Source: J054 sp963850255 (GTDB lineage: Bacteria; Pseudomonadota; Gammaproteobacteria; Steroidobacterales; GCA-2729495). Taken from it: a stretch of DNA of 64,000 bases. The position numbers and the translations under genes are program-made. The stretch spans positions 1-64,000 of the forward strand of contig CAWKLL010000024.1 of NCBI GenBank assembly GCA_963850255.1, read 5' to 3'. Below, piece by piece: positions 23,583-30,898 of the stretch. The notes beneath the pieces were generated by a model. That model worked only from the letters and a program-made list of their open reading frames with translations. It was not told the origin of the DNA and made no database searches. Each line of letters opens with the position of its first letter. The stretch's first letter is position 1.

Positions 23583-25331
23583 TTACTGCAGGTCAATATT
23601 GGCCTGGACCGTCACGCTCTGCTCTATCAGGGCGTTGTGGCCGGCCTGCTGACCCACCACGCTGATGCCAGCCGCGTTCTCAAATGAGTCGCTGATGCTG
23701 TTACTCGTGGTATGCGTCGCATGATCGCCGCTAATGCTAACGGTGTTGCTTGAGACCGTGCCTGCAAGAGAAGACACGTTAGCTGCGATCGAACCCAGCG
23801 AGACGCTCTTGTCGACCGTCGCCGTGCCACCATTATTGGCTGCGGCGCCGCCGCTGCTGGCGTTGGCGGTGCTGTTGTTGTCCGTCACGCTGTGGTCAGA
23901 ATCATCGCTGTTATCGATGTTAATAGTGCTGCCATTGTTGGCCGCAATTCCATCGGTCTCAGCAGTCGCACTGCTGTTGTCCGAGCTATTGCTGTTGTCC
24001 GCCGTGGCAGTGCTGCCATCATTGGCTGATACCGCCTGGCTGCTCGCAGAGATGTTGTCGTTATCGGAACCGCTCGTATTGCTCGAGCTGTCGTTACCGT
24101 TGTCGTTCAGCGAGTCGTTGATACCAATAGCAATGGAGTCTTCCGTTGCAGCTACAGCCTGATTATCGGCCGTTGCGTCGCTTGTCTCGGTGGACACAGA
24201 ATTATCGCTGTTGTCCGCCGTGGCTGTGCTGTTGTCGTTAGCGGACGCTGACTGATAAGACGCATCGGCAGACGTCGAGTCATAAGACTCATCGTTCGTC
24301 GAGTTGTCATTGCCATTGTCGTTCAAGGAGCCATTGAGACCGACCGCAATGGAGTCTTCAGTGGCTGCCACAGCCTGGTTGTCGGCGCTGGCATCGCTGG
24401 ACTCGGAGTTACCCGAATCGACGTTGTCCGTCGAACTGTCGTTGCCGTTGTCGTTCAGGGAGTGGTTGACGGCAACACTGGTGGACGACTCATTCGCCGC
24501 GGCACCTTCGTTGTCGGCATTCGCGCCACTATTTTCGGAATTTCCCGAATCAGTGTTGCTGATGTCACTCGAACTGTCGTTACCGTTGTCGTTCAGCGAA
24601 TCATTGATCGCCGCACTAATCGAGCTGTCGGCCGCCGAGGCGCTCTCATTGTCCGCCACCGATGAGCTATCCGCTGTGTTTCCGGAATTGTTATTGCTCA
24701 TATCGTTGGAGTTGTCGTTACCGTTCTCGTTCAGCGAGTCATTGATCGCAACACTGGCCGAGTCTTCGGTAGCGGAGGCAGCCTGATTGTCAGCGGTCGC
24801 GCCACTGCTCTCAGTATTGCCCGAGTCTGCGTTTGACAGCGAATTGTCGTTGCCATTTTCATTCAATGAGCCGTTGACCGTGACGCTGGTCGAGTCCTCG
24901 GTGGCTGAGGCGGCCTGATTGTCAGCCGTTGCAGCGCTGTCTTCCGAGTTCCCGGAGTCGTTGTTGGTCATCGAGTTGTCATTGCCATTGCCATTGATCG
25001 AGTCATTGACCGCAACACTGGCCGAATCCTCAGTGGCAGATGAGCCCTGATTGTCAGCTGTCGCATCACTCGTCTCGCTGACCTGCGAGTTGTCACTCAT
25101 ATCGCTCGTATCGCTATACGTGCTGCTATCAGTACTCGTAGTCATGGAGTTGGACGTGCTGCCTTCATTGGCCATCGCCGAACCACCGCGGGTTTCGTTA
25201 CCGTTATTGGTTGCAGTTGCCTCCTGGCTACCTGCGCCCCCGGCGGTATTGGTCGGGTTGGCCCAGACATTGCCACTGATTCCCAGCAGCGCCGCCAGCG
25301 TGGCAATCTTGATGTAGTTACCGTTATTCAT
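23583..25331 (-). CDS. FapB/FapC-like amyloid subunit candidate with 44-residue repeats (second)
   Basis: A 582-residue exported repeat protein from ATG 25331 (GAGGAG eight bases upstream; an alternative ATG at 25361 adds ten residues). The signal peptide ends WA before the mature start NPTNTA. From about residue 89 come seven imperfect units of 44-47 residues (the sixth and seventh extended), each ATADNQ-AASATEDS-x-SVAVN-x-SLNENGNDNS then a variable Asn/Ser/Asp stretch ending DSGN. The C-terminal 100 residues (VSLGSIAANVSSLAGTVSS, then FENAAGISVVGQQAG) are non-repetitive. Composition is dominated by Ser, Asn, Asp and Ala with very few aromatics and no Cys. Fap amyloid subunits are exported, Asn/Gln-rich imperfect repeat proteins encoded just upstream of fapD; this one is more than twice as long and lacks the usual C-terminal Cys pair. 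Confidence 0.65.
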   Translation of the reverse strand: MNNGNYIKIATLAALLGISGNVWANPTNTAGGAGSQEATATNNGNETRGGSAMANEGSTSNSMTTSTDSSTYSDTSDMSDNSQVSETSDATADNQGSSATEDSASVAVNDSINGNGNDNSMTNNDSGNSEDSAATADNQAASATEDSTSVTVNGSLNENGNDNSLSNADSGNTESSGATADNQAASATEDSASVAINDSLNENGNDNSNDMSNNNSGNTADSSSVADNESASAADSSISAAINDSLNDNGNDSSSDISNTDSGNSENSGANADNEGAAANESSTSVAVNHSLNDNGNDSSTDNVDSGNSESSDASADNQAVAATEDSIAVGLNGSLNDNGNDNSTNDESYDSTSADASYQSASANDNSTATADNSDNSVSTETSDATADNQAVAATEDSIAIGINDSLNDNGNDSSSNTSGSDNDNISASSQAVSANDGSTATADNSNSSDNSSATAETDGIAANNGSTINIDNSDDSDHSVTDNNSTANASSGGAAANNGGTATVDKSVSLGSIAANVSSLAGTVSSNTVSISGDHATHTTSNSISDSFENAAGISVVGQQAGHNALIEQSVTVQANIDLQ

Positions 25332-25384
25332 TTTCCTGGCTCCTCGTTTGGAGTTTTTCATTTTTTGTTCCCTGGCTCAGCCGC

Positions 25385-27154
25385 TTACGGCGCGCCGGTG
25401 CCGGTGCCGCCCATGTTGGCCTGAACGTTCACGTTCTGATTGACCGCCGATGAGTGGCCCACATTCTGGGCAGAAACGCTCACGCCACCGGAATTGGTGA
25501 ATGAGCCGCTGATGTCGTTACCGGAGCTGTGGTCTGCACCTTGCCCCTCAACACTCGTTTCGAGATTGCTGACGGTCGAGTCCAGATCGCTGACGTTAAC
25601 AATGATCTTGCCGAGGCTAATGCTGGCGTCCACCGAGGCGTCGCCACCATTGTTGGCGGATGCACCGGCCGAATCTGCCTGCGCGCCGCTGGTATCAGAA
25701 GCCTCGCTGTGGTCCGACTCGTCGCGGTTGTTTACGTTGATCTCGCTATCATTGTTGGCTGCGATACCGGACTCGCTGGCGCTTGCGCTGCTGCCGTCCG
25801 AGCTATCGCTGTTGTCCACGCTCACCGTGCTGCCATCGTTGGCGGCGGCACCTGCGTCAGACGCGTCGACGGTATCGTTGGCGGACTGGTCGCGATTGGT
25901 CGAGGTATTGTTCAGGTTGCCGTTGCCGGAACCGTTCACAACTACCGCTGTGCTGTTCTCGGAGGCTGCAACTGCGTTGTTATCTGCAGTGGCGCTCTCG
26001 GAATCCGAGTAGCTTGAGTTGTCGCTATTGTCAACGCTAGCCGTGCTGCCCTCGTTTGCAGAGGCCGACTTGTTGTCAGCGTCGGTATAGCTTTCAGTCT
26101 CAACCAGCGTGTCCTGGGCATTGTCGTTCAGATTGCCGTTGCCGGAACTGTTGGCGACGATGGCCGTGCTGTTTTCAGAAGCAGCGACAGCCTTGTTGTC
26201 AGCCGTCGCGCTTTCACTATCGCTATTGCCGGAACCCATGTTCGAGGTCGAGCTATCGTTAAGATTGCCGTTGCCCGAGCCATTGGACACTACCGCCAGG
26301 CTGTCCTCTGAAGCAGCAGCGCCGCCATTGTCGGCCGTCGACATCTCAGTATCCGAGTTGCCGGAACCGTTGTTGGTCTCGCTGGTGGAGCTGTCATTCA
26401 GATTGCCGTTGCCGGAACTGTTGCTGACCACCGCAATGCTGTCATCAGCCGCTGACGCAGCGTTGTCATCAGCATCCGAGCTAGCCGTGTCGCTATTACC
26501 GGAGCCCATGTTGGTTTCGCTGGTGGAGTTGTCGTTCAGGTTGCCGTTACCCGAGCTATTGCCAACGACTGCCAGGCTGCTCTCGGAGGCAGCGGCCGCG
26601 TTGTTATCGGCATCGGCGGTCTCGCTGTCGTTATTGTTCGAGCCCTGATTAGTCGTCGAGTTGTCGTTCAGGTTGCCGTTGCCCGAGCTGTTACCGACGA
26701 TGGCCGTGCTGTTTTCGGAAGCAGCAGCAGCCTTGTTGTCGGCGTCCGAGCTCTCGGTATCGACATTGCCAGACCCGGAATTCGAGCTTGAATTGTCATT
26801 CAGATTTTCATTACCGGAGTTGTTGCCGACAATCGCCAGGCTATTTTCTGAAGCCGCAGCGCCGCCGTTGTCTGCCGCAGAGGATTCGGTATCCGTATCC
26901 ATCGAGTTATCGCTGTCGTTGATCGCGATATTCTCGTCATAGCTGGTACTGGAGTCAGTGGTGGCGCTAGCCATGGAGTTTTCATTCGCCATGCTAGAGC
27001 CGGTGCCAGTAACGTTATCGTCATTGATGGCCGAAGCTGACTGTTGATCTGCATGGTCATCCGCCGTGTTGGTCGGATTCGCAGCCGCCGTCATTGCAAG
27101 GCAAGACGACATCGTTATCACAGCCAGCAATGCGTTAGTTTTTTGAAGTTTCAT
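25385..27154 (-). CDS. FapB/FapC-like amyloid subunit candidate with 44-residue repeats (first)
   Basis: The first gene of the cluster, 589 residues from ATG 27154 (GGGG upstream; ATG 27163 is also possible). The signal peptide ends AAA before NPTNTA, the same mature start as its neighbour. About eight units, mostly 44 residues, read ADNxAAAASENSTAIV-xN-SSGNGNLNDNS followed by a variable Asn/Ser/Gly/Asp stretch. The C-terminal domain (ISLGKIIVNVSDLDSTVSN, then FTNSGGVSVSAQNVG) parallels that of its neighbour, so the two are diverged duplicates rather than recent copies. It has no Cys in the mature part and only a few Tyr and Phe. By analogy with FapB and FapC one may be nucleator and the other main fibre, but which is which cannot be told. 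Confidence 0.65.
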   Translation of the reverse strand: MKLQKTNALLAVITMSSCLAMTAAANPTNTADDHADQQSASAINDDNVTGTGSSMANENSMASATTDSSTSYDENIAINDSDNSMDTDTESSAADNGGAAASENSLAIVGNNSGNENLNDNSSSNSGSGNVDTESSDADNKAAAASENSTAIVGNSSGNGNLNDNSTTNQGSNNNDSETADADNNAAAASESSLAVVGNSSGNGNLNDNSTSETNMGSGNSDTASSDADDNAASAADDSIAVVSNSSGNGNLNDSSTSETNNGSGNSDTEMSTADNGGAAASEDSLAVVSNGSGNGNLNDSSTSNMGSGNSDSESATADNKAVAASENSTAIVANSSGNGNLNDNAQDTLVETESYTDADNKSASANEGSTASVDNSDNSSYSDSESATADNNAVAASENSTAVVVNGSGNGNLNNTSTNRDQSANDTVDASDAGAAANDGSTVSVDNSDSSDGSSASASESGIAANNDSEINVNNRDESDHSEASDTSGAQADSAGASANNGGDASVDASISLGKIIVNVSDLDSTVSNLETSVEGQGADHSSGNDISGSFTNSGGVSVSAQNVGHSSAVNQNVNVQANMGGTGTGAP

Positions 27155-27372
27155 TGCCTGCATCCCCGCTTATTGATCCTAGGATTTATAGTGCTTTTGC
27201 CTGAAGCTCCGCGCGACGTATTCTGTTTCCGTTGCGCGCGGTCCCATCGGCATGCTTGCAGCCTAGAGTCTTTCGCCAACCATGTAATTCCCGCTATTAG
27301 GCGCATGAATAGTGGTTAGCCAAATTCGGTACCCCCAAATTAGGTAGAAAAAATAACCGCTCCAACCCCGGC

Positions 27373-27388
27373 TGTGACCGGCGTCACA
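27373..27388. promoter_or_regulatory. CRP/Vfr-type palindrome in the divergent fap intergenic region
   Basis: TGTGA-CCGGCG-TCACA is a perfect match to both half-sites of the CRP-family consensus with the correct 6-base spacer. It lies in the 398-base region between the first amyloid subunit gene and the LuxR-type regulator, about 219 bases from one start and 165 from the other, so it could control either side. A possible -10 (TATAAA, minus strand, 27184-27189) lies near the subunit gene without a clear -35. Confidence 0.6.
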
Positions 27389-27521
27389 GTTTTACGATGC
27401 CGTGTTTAACTTATGCCCCGTGTGCTTGCGCTTGCAAAATTGACGCCGCATATTGGTGAACGAGAAAAAAAAGAAATGCCTCGTATGGACGCATAGCTAT
27501 TCGTACAAGCGAGCCTTCGGA

Positions 27522-27542
27522 AACAATAAGAAGAACAAGAAG
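27522..27542 (+). promoter_or_regulatory. (AAN)7 tract overlapping the LuxR-type gene leader (Hfq/Crc-type site)
   Basis: Seven consecutive AAN triplets (AAC AAT AAG AAG AAC AAG AAG) run straight into the AGGGG ribosome binding site of the regulator gene that starts at 27553. ARN/AAN repeats of this length are high-affinity Hfq distal-face sites, and in Pseudomonas they mediate Hfq-Crc translational repression. Confidence 0.55.
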
Positions 27543-27552
27543 AGGGGTCCGC

Positions 27553-28224
27553 ATGAGCACGGACGACTACAGTTCGCTAGCGCATCAAGACGTTAACGTC
27601 TTCGAAACTGACGAGCGCTATCACTTCAAGCTAAGTGCGATTTTGCGCAAGCGGCGCAAGCCTCTGCTGATCGTGTTTGATCAAAGTGGAGAGCTTCTAT
27701 CCTGCTCAGTCTCAGACGATGCGCCTCCCTATGAGCATCGCTTATTGGACCAGGCCCTGGCAGAGGCGCGAGCCCTGCTTGACAACAATCGGCGCGACGC
27801 AAACCCGCGCCCACAATTGGTCGTAGCAAGGCCCGGCGAACGCTGTGCCCTGGTGCTCCTGGAGAACGAGTTCTACAGCCTCAAGGTCTTCCCCCTGCAT
27901 GGCCCTATCGATGATGTGAGCGGAGAAAAATACGCCGCCCTCGCCGAGCCAGTAGTCAAGCCCCTTGCCGAGGGCGTCGATTTTAAAAGCGTAGGCGAGA
28001 AGTGGCACCTTTCTCCGCGCGAGCTCGACGTCGTCAAAGCACTGATGAACGGTGACACCGATAAAGAAATCGCCCGCGAACTACAGGTTAGTGTGGAGAC
28101 GGTGCGTGCTTATCTGAAGTCGATACGCGCGAAACTCGGGGTCAGTACACGCACTGCGATCGTCCATCTCGCGCATATGATGAGTAGCGGGGCGCACCGC
28201 GACGATATCCATGCGGAAAACTAG
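27553..28224 (+). CDS. LuxR-type transcriptional regulator, divergent to the Fap cluster
   Basis: A 223-residue regulator. A C-terminal LuxR/FixJ-type helix-turn-helix (about residues 153-215) reads LSPRELDVVKALMNGDTDKE then VSVETVRAYLKSIRAKLGVS, with the typical scanning and recognition helices. The N-terminal 140 residues are not a receiver or autoinducer domain I recognise; LLIVFDQSGELLSCS and CALVLLENEFYSLKVFPL suggest a PAS-like beta sheet. It is transcribed away from the amyloid genes and followed 39 bases later by the FHA protein gene. By position it is the likely regulator of the Fap cluster, comparable in role to CsgD for curli; this is inference. AGGGG precedes the ATG, directly after an (AAN)7 tract. 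Confidence 0.8.
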   Translation: MSTDDYSSLAHQDVNVFETDERYHFKLSAILRKRRKPLLIVFDQSGELLSCSVSDDAPPYEHRLLDQALAEARALLDNNRRDANPRPQLVVARPGERCALVLLENEFYSLKVFPLHGPIDDVSGEKYAALAEPVVKPLAEGVDFKSVGEKWHLSPRELDVVKALMNGDTDKEIARELQVSVETVRAYLKSIRAKLGVSTRTAIVHLAHMMSSGAHRDDIHAEN

Positions 28225-28232
28225 TCGCAGAA

Positions 28233-28244
28233 AACAATAAGAAA
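28233..28244 (+). promoter_or_regulatory. (AAN)4 tract upstream of the FHA gene
   Basis: AACAATAAGAAA lies eight bases before the GGAGAG ribosome binding site of the FHA-domain gene. A second copy of the same word (AACAATAAGAAC, 28282-28293) falls inside codons 7-10. Both repeat the core of the (AAN)7 tract at 27522. Confidence 0.35.
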
Positions 28245-28263
28245 TACTTTGGAGAGTCGGGCC

Positions 28264-30213
28264 ATGGCACGCAAGCGAAGAAACAATAAGAACCCGGATG
28301 TTGAGGGCAAGCTCTGCCTGGTAGCTGAACGCGATCCGAAAGAATCCGAGCAGCCGGAGGTCTTCGTGGTCCCGGCGGAGAACAGCGTGCTGATTCAGCA
28401 CGAACCCGATACCAGCCTCGATGACACGGGGTCCATGATTCGCCCCGCCTTTGCTGAAGCTGTCGATGATGATGACGACGATGCCGAAGCCATTATGTCG
28501 CTGCAGAGCCTGGAGCGCGTTATTGGCGAACTACAAACGCGCTGGTCCGAGGTTGAAGTCGAACTGTCCGGGCGGGATATGGAGATCGCAAGGCTCGAGC
28601 AGGATCGTGATGTACAGCACGCGGCCTTTCGTTCCATGCAGATGGAGCTGGATGAAGGTCGTGAGCGGGAAGCAGAATTGCGTGGCCAGATCGATGTTTC
28701 TGCTGAGAAACTGAATCAACTGCGCGAGGATCTGGAACACAGCAACAGCAGCTTGGCGGAAAAGGATCAGCTAATCGCCGAAAGGCTTAGAGAGCTCGAT
28801 GAACTGAAGGCTGAGTGGGAAAACACGCGACAGTTGCAGCAAGTGTTGAGTTCCCAACTGGCCGAGAACAAGCAGGAAACCGAGCAGGCGCATAAGCAGG
28901 CAGAGGCCCTGAACGCCACTATTGCCGAGCTGCGTGTCAACATTCAGGACCTTGAGACCTACATCGACGGCCGCAGGGGGGAATGGGGCGAGTTACATAG
29001 CGACGTCGAAAATTATCGCGATACCCTGGCCGGCATGAAGGCCGCTCTGGAGGAAAAGGATTCCCGGGTGCAGCAGCAGGAACAGGAAAAGATTGCGCTC
29101 AGTCTTGAAATTGTAGACCTGCAAAAGAAATGTGCAGAAATTGATGGGCGACGAGCCGAACGCGAGTCGGTCAACCAGGAGCTTCAGGCGCAGCTGGCGC
29201 AGCGAGTCAGCGAAATCGACGCCCTCCGTAAAGAACTACAGATGGCGGAGCAGTCAGCTGAGCCGATCCTGGCAGAGGGTCGCCAAAAGGCCGAACAACT
29301 CGCCGTGGCCCTGGCCGATGTCGAGCGCCTGGAAGTCGCGTTGCAAGAGGCGCGTGTTGGCGCCGAAGCCAGCGAAAAGCAAATCCGCAGCGCTGCCAAG
29401 CGTGATATCGCAGAAGCCGAACAAAAGCTCAAGGCAGCACAAGCCGAGCAATTGGAATTGATAGAACGTATGGCCGAGGCTGACGGCCTGGTCGATCGTT
29501 TGCTGGCAGAAGCCGCGGACGCCAAAGGCCAGTTTGACGAACTGACGCAAGCAGCGGCTCACACAGAGGCCGCCCTGGCGAGAGAAGTCGAGAAACGAGA
29601 CAGCCTGCAAGCCGCTCTGGAAGACAAGCAGGCGGAACACGAGCAGCTTGGCGAAGAGTTCCGCAGCTATCGCGACGAAACCGACCGCGATATGGAGGGG
29701 CTAAAGCATAGCCTGGCAGATTCAATGCAACGCGTTGAAGAATTAGAGCGGCAACTTGCAACCAAGAGTACCGCTTTGCGCTCACTCAATCGAAATGTTG
29801 AGATCGTCGACGAGATCAAGGAGAGTGCGAAGCGCCTGGACAATCAGATGGCAACCGGTGCTGCGTCGGCTGGGTCGACCGAAAACGCTCGTCCCGCGGT
29901 ACGGCGCTTAATGGTGGCGCTCAGCGGGCAAAAGAGGATTCGCTTTCCGATCTACAAGCAGAGCACGACCATTGGTCGCTCTCCCAGCTGCGATATTCAG
30001 GTTCGTCAGAAGTGGATCAGTCGGCAGCATGCACGAATCCTGATGGGCGAGAACGGCGTAATAATTGAGGACCTCGGCAGCAAGAACGGGATCATGGTCA
30101 ACAATAAGCTGGTCCGCACTGCCACTCTGAGCGATCACGACTTGCTGGATATCGGCGAGATTCGCTTCCAGTTTATTGAGCTAGCGAATAGCGCTAACGA
30201 AGACGCTGCTTGA
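28264..30213 (+). CDS. Long coiled-coil protein with C-terminal FHA domain
   Basis: A 649-residue protein from ATG 28264 (GGAGAG upstream). After a short basic and acidic N-terminus, about residues 80-530 form an almost unbroken coiled coil rich in Glu, Gln and Lys. A C-terminal forkhead-associated domain (about 560-640) keeps the phosphothreonine-binding residues in TTIGRSPSCDIQ, ISRQHARI and DLGSKNGIMVN. No signal peptide or membrane segment is present, so it is cytoplasmic. FHA domains bind phosphothreonine partners, but no Ser/Thr kinase lies in the window. It is in an operon with the LuxR-type regulator and ends 27 bases from the convergent DUF1838 fragment. A scaffold or signalling role next to the Fap genes is possible. 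Confidence 0.8.
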   Translation: MARKRRNNKNPDVEGKLCLVAERDPKESEQPEVFVVPAENSVLIQHEPDTSLDDTGSMIRPAFAEAVDDDDDDAEAIMSLQSLERVIGELQTRWSEVEVELSGRDMEIARLEQDRDVQHAAFRSMQMELDEGREREAELRGQIDVSAEKLNQLREDLEHSNSSLAEKDQLIAERLRELDELKAEWENTRQLQQVLSSQLAENKQETEQAHKQAEALNATIAELRVNIQDLETYIDGRRGEWGELHSDVENYRDTLAGMKAALEEKDSRVQQQEQEKIALSLEIVDLQKKCAEIDGRRAERESVNQELQAQLAQRVSEIDALRKELQMAEQSAEPILAEGRQKAEQLAVALADVERLEVALQEARVGAEASEKQIRSAAKRDIAEAEQKLKAAQAEQLELIERMAEADGLVDRLLAEAADAKGQFDELTQAAAHTEAALAREVEKRDSLQAALEDKQAEHEQLGEEFRSYRDETDRDMEGLKHSLADSMQRVEELERQLATKSTALRSLNRNVEIVDEIKESAKRLDNQMATGAASAGSTENARPAVRRLMVALSGQKRIRFPIYKQSTTIGRSPSCDIQVRQKWISRQHARILMGENGVIIEDLGSKNGIMVNNKLVRTATLSDHDLLDIGEIRFQFIELANSANEDAA

Positions 30214-30240
30214 GAAATAGGGTCGCGGAAGACCCACCGC

Positions 30241-30470
30241 TCAGGTTTTGGCAGACTCCCGTTCCTTCATGTAAACCTCGAGGGAAGATTCACCGGGCAT
30301 CTGCTCGTTGATCTCGTTCGCCAGGCACTCAGAGTAGTTCTTCTCCGCAGCGGCCAGAATATCTGTCGATACCTCCTCGAGGCTGGTCAATGTCTTGGTA
30401 GTACAGCGATAGAATGGCTGGACTTTGGCCTGCCCCATCGTCTGCCAGGGTAGCCAGGGGGCAGGCGAAT
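30241..30470 (-). pseudogene. C-terminal fragment of a DUF1838 gene
   Basis: About 75 codons that align closely with the last quarter of DUF1838 copy 1: APWLPWQTMGQA, then PFYRCTTKTLTSLEEVS, then SSLEVYMKERESAKT. The rest of the gene, including signal and N-terminal three quarters, is gone. At about 30470 the coding sequence joins directly to the sequence that in copy 1 lies roughly 95 bases upstream of the start, with a short CCAT at the junction, so a single deletion explains it. A 102-codon frame through the junction exists but is unlikely to make a working protein. Confidence 0.8.
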
Positions 30471-30471
30471 C

Positions 30472-30898
30472 CATCCATAAGGAACAATCGTTCTCCCATA
30501 AGCTCTTTGTATGGTTGCAGCCAAGCCAATGCGTTACACCTGTATTCAACTTTTGCAGTGACTAGCGTGGGGGAATTTGCGATGCGCAGTCTTGCGAATC
30601 CTGGAGAAGCATTTTGGAAGTCGAGCTATTGATTTCACGCCGCTCTGTGTTGGCCGGACTCGCTGGCGCCTCACTGACTAATTCAAGCGTTTACGCCGCC
30701 GCCACAAGCGGGAAACCCGACGTGCTGGTGATCGGCGCCGGGCTGTCTGGCCTGCGCTCTGCGATGCTGCTCGAGGAAGCCGGCGCGAGCGTTCAGGTCC
30801 TTGAAGGGCGCGAGCGTATCGGTGGGAGACTGTTTACGCGCTTTGATCTTCCGGGGCATCCGGAAGTCGGCGGCAACACCATTGCCTCCGGCTACGCT
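30472..30898. repeat. Right copy of the duplicated DUF1838/FAD-oxidase junction
   Basis: 30472-30585 and 30757-30898 match 19227-19337 and 19332-19469 in the same orientation, with roughly 80 percent identity by eye and a 32-base exact block. Together with the DUF1838 coding match on the left, these direct repeats bracket the whole Fap locus. Confidence 0.75.

Noticed and set aside
23734..26942. Several leucine/serine-rich plus-strand frames opposite the repeat proteins
   Set aside because: They are the mirror of the Asn/Ser/Asp repeats and repeat with the same period, so they carry no independent coding signal.
23583..27163. Reading the DNA repeats as a CRISPR-like or tandem-repeat array
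   Set aside because: The 132-base period is imperfect at DNA level and follows codons; there are no identical repeats with unique spacers.
27421..27450. Sigma-54 promoter in the fap intergenic region
   Set aside because: GTGCTTGCGCTTGCA has a TTGCA end but lacks the GG of the -24 element.
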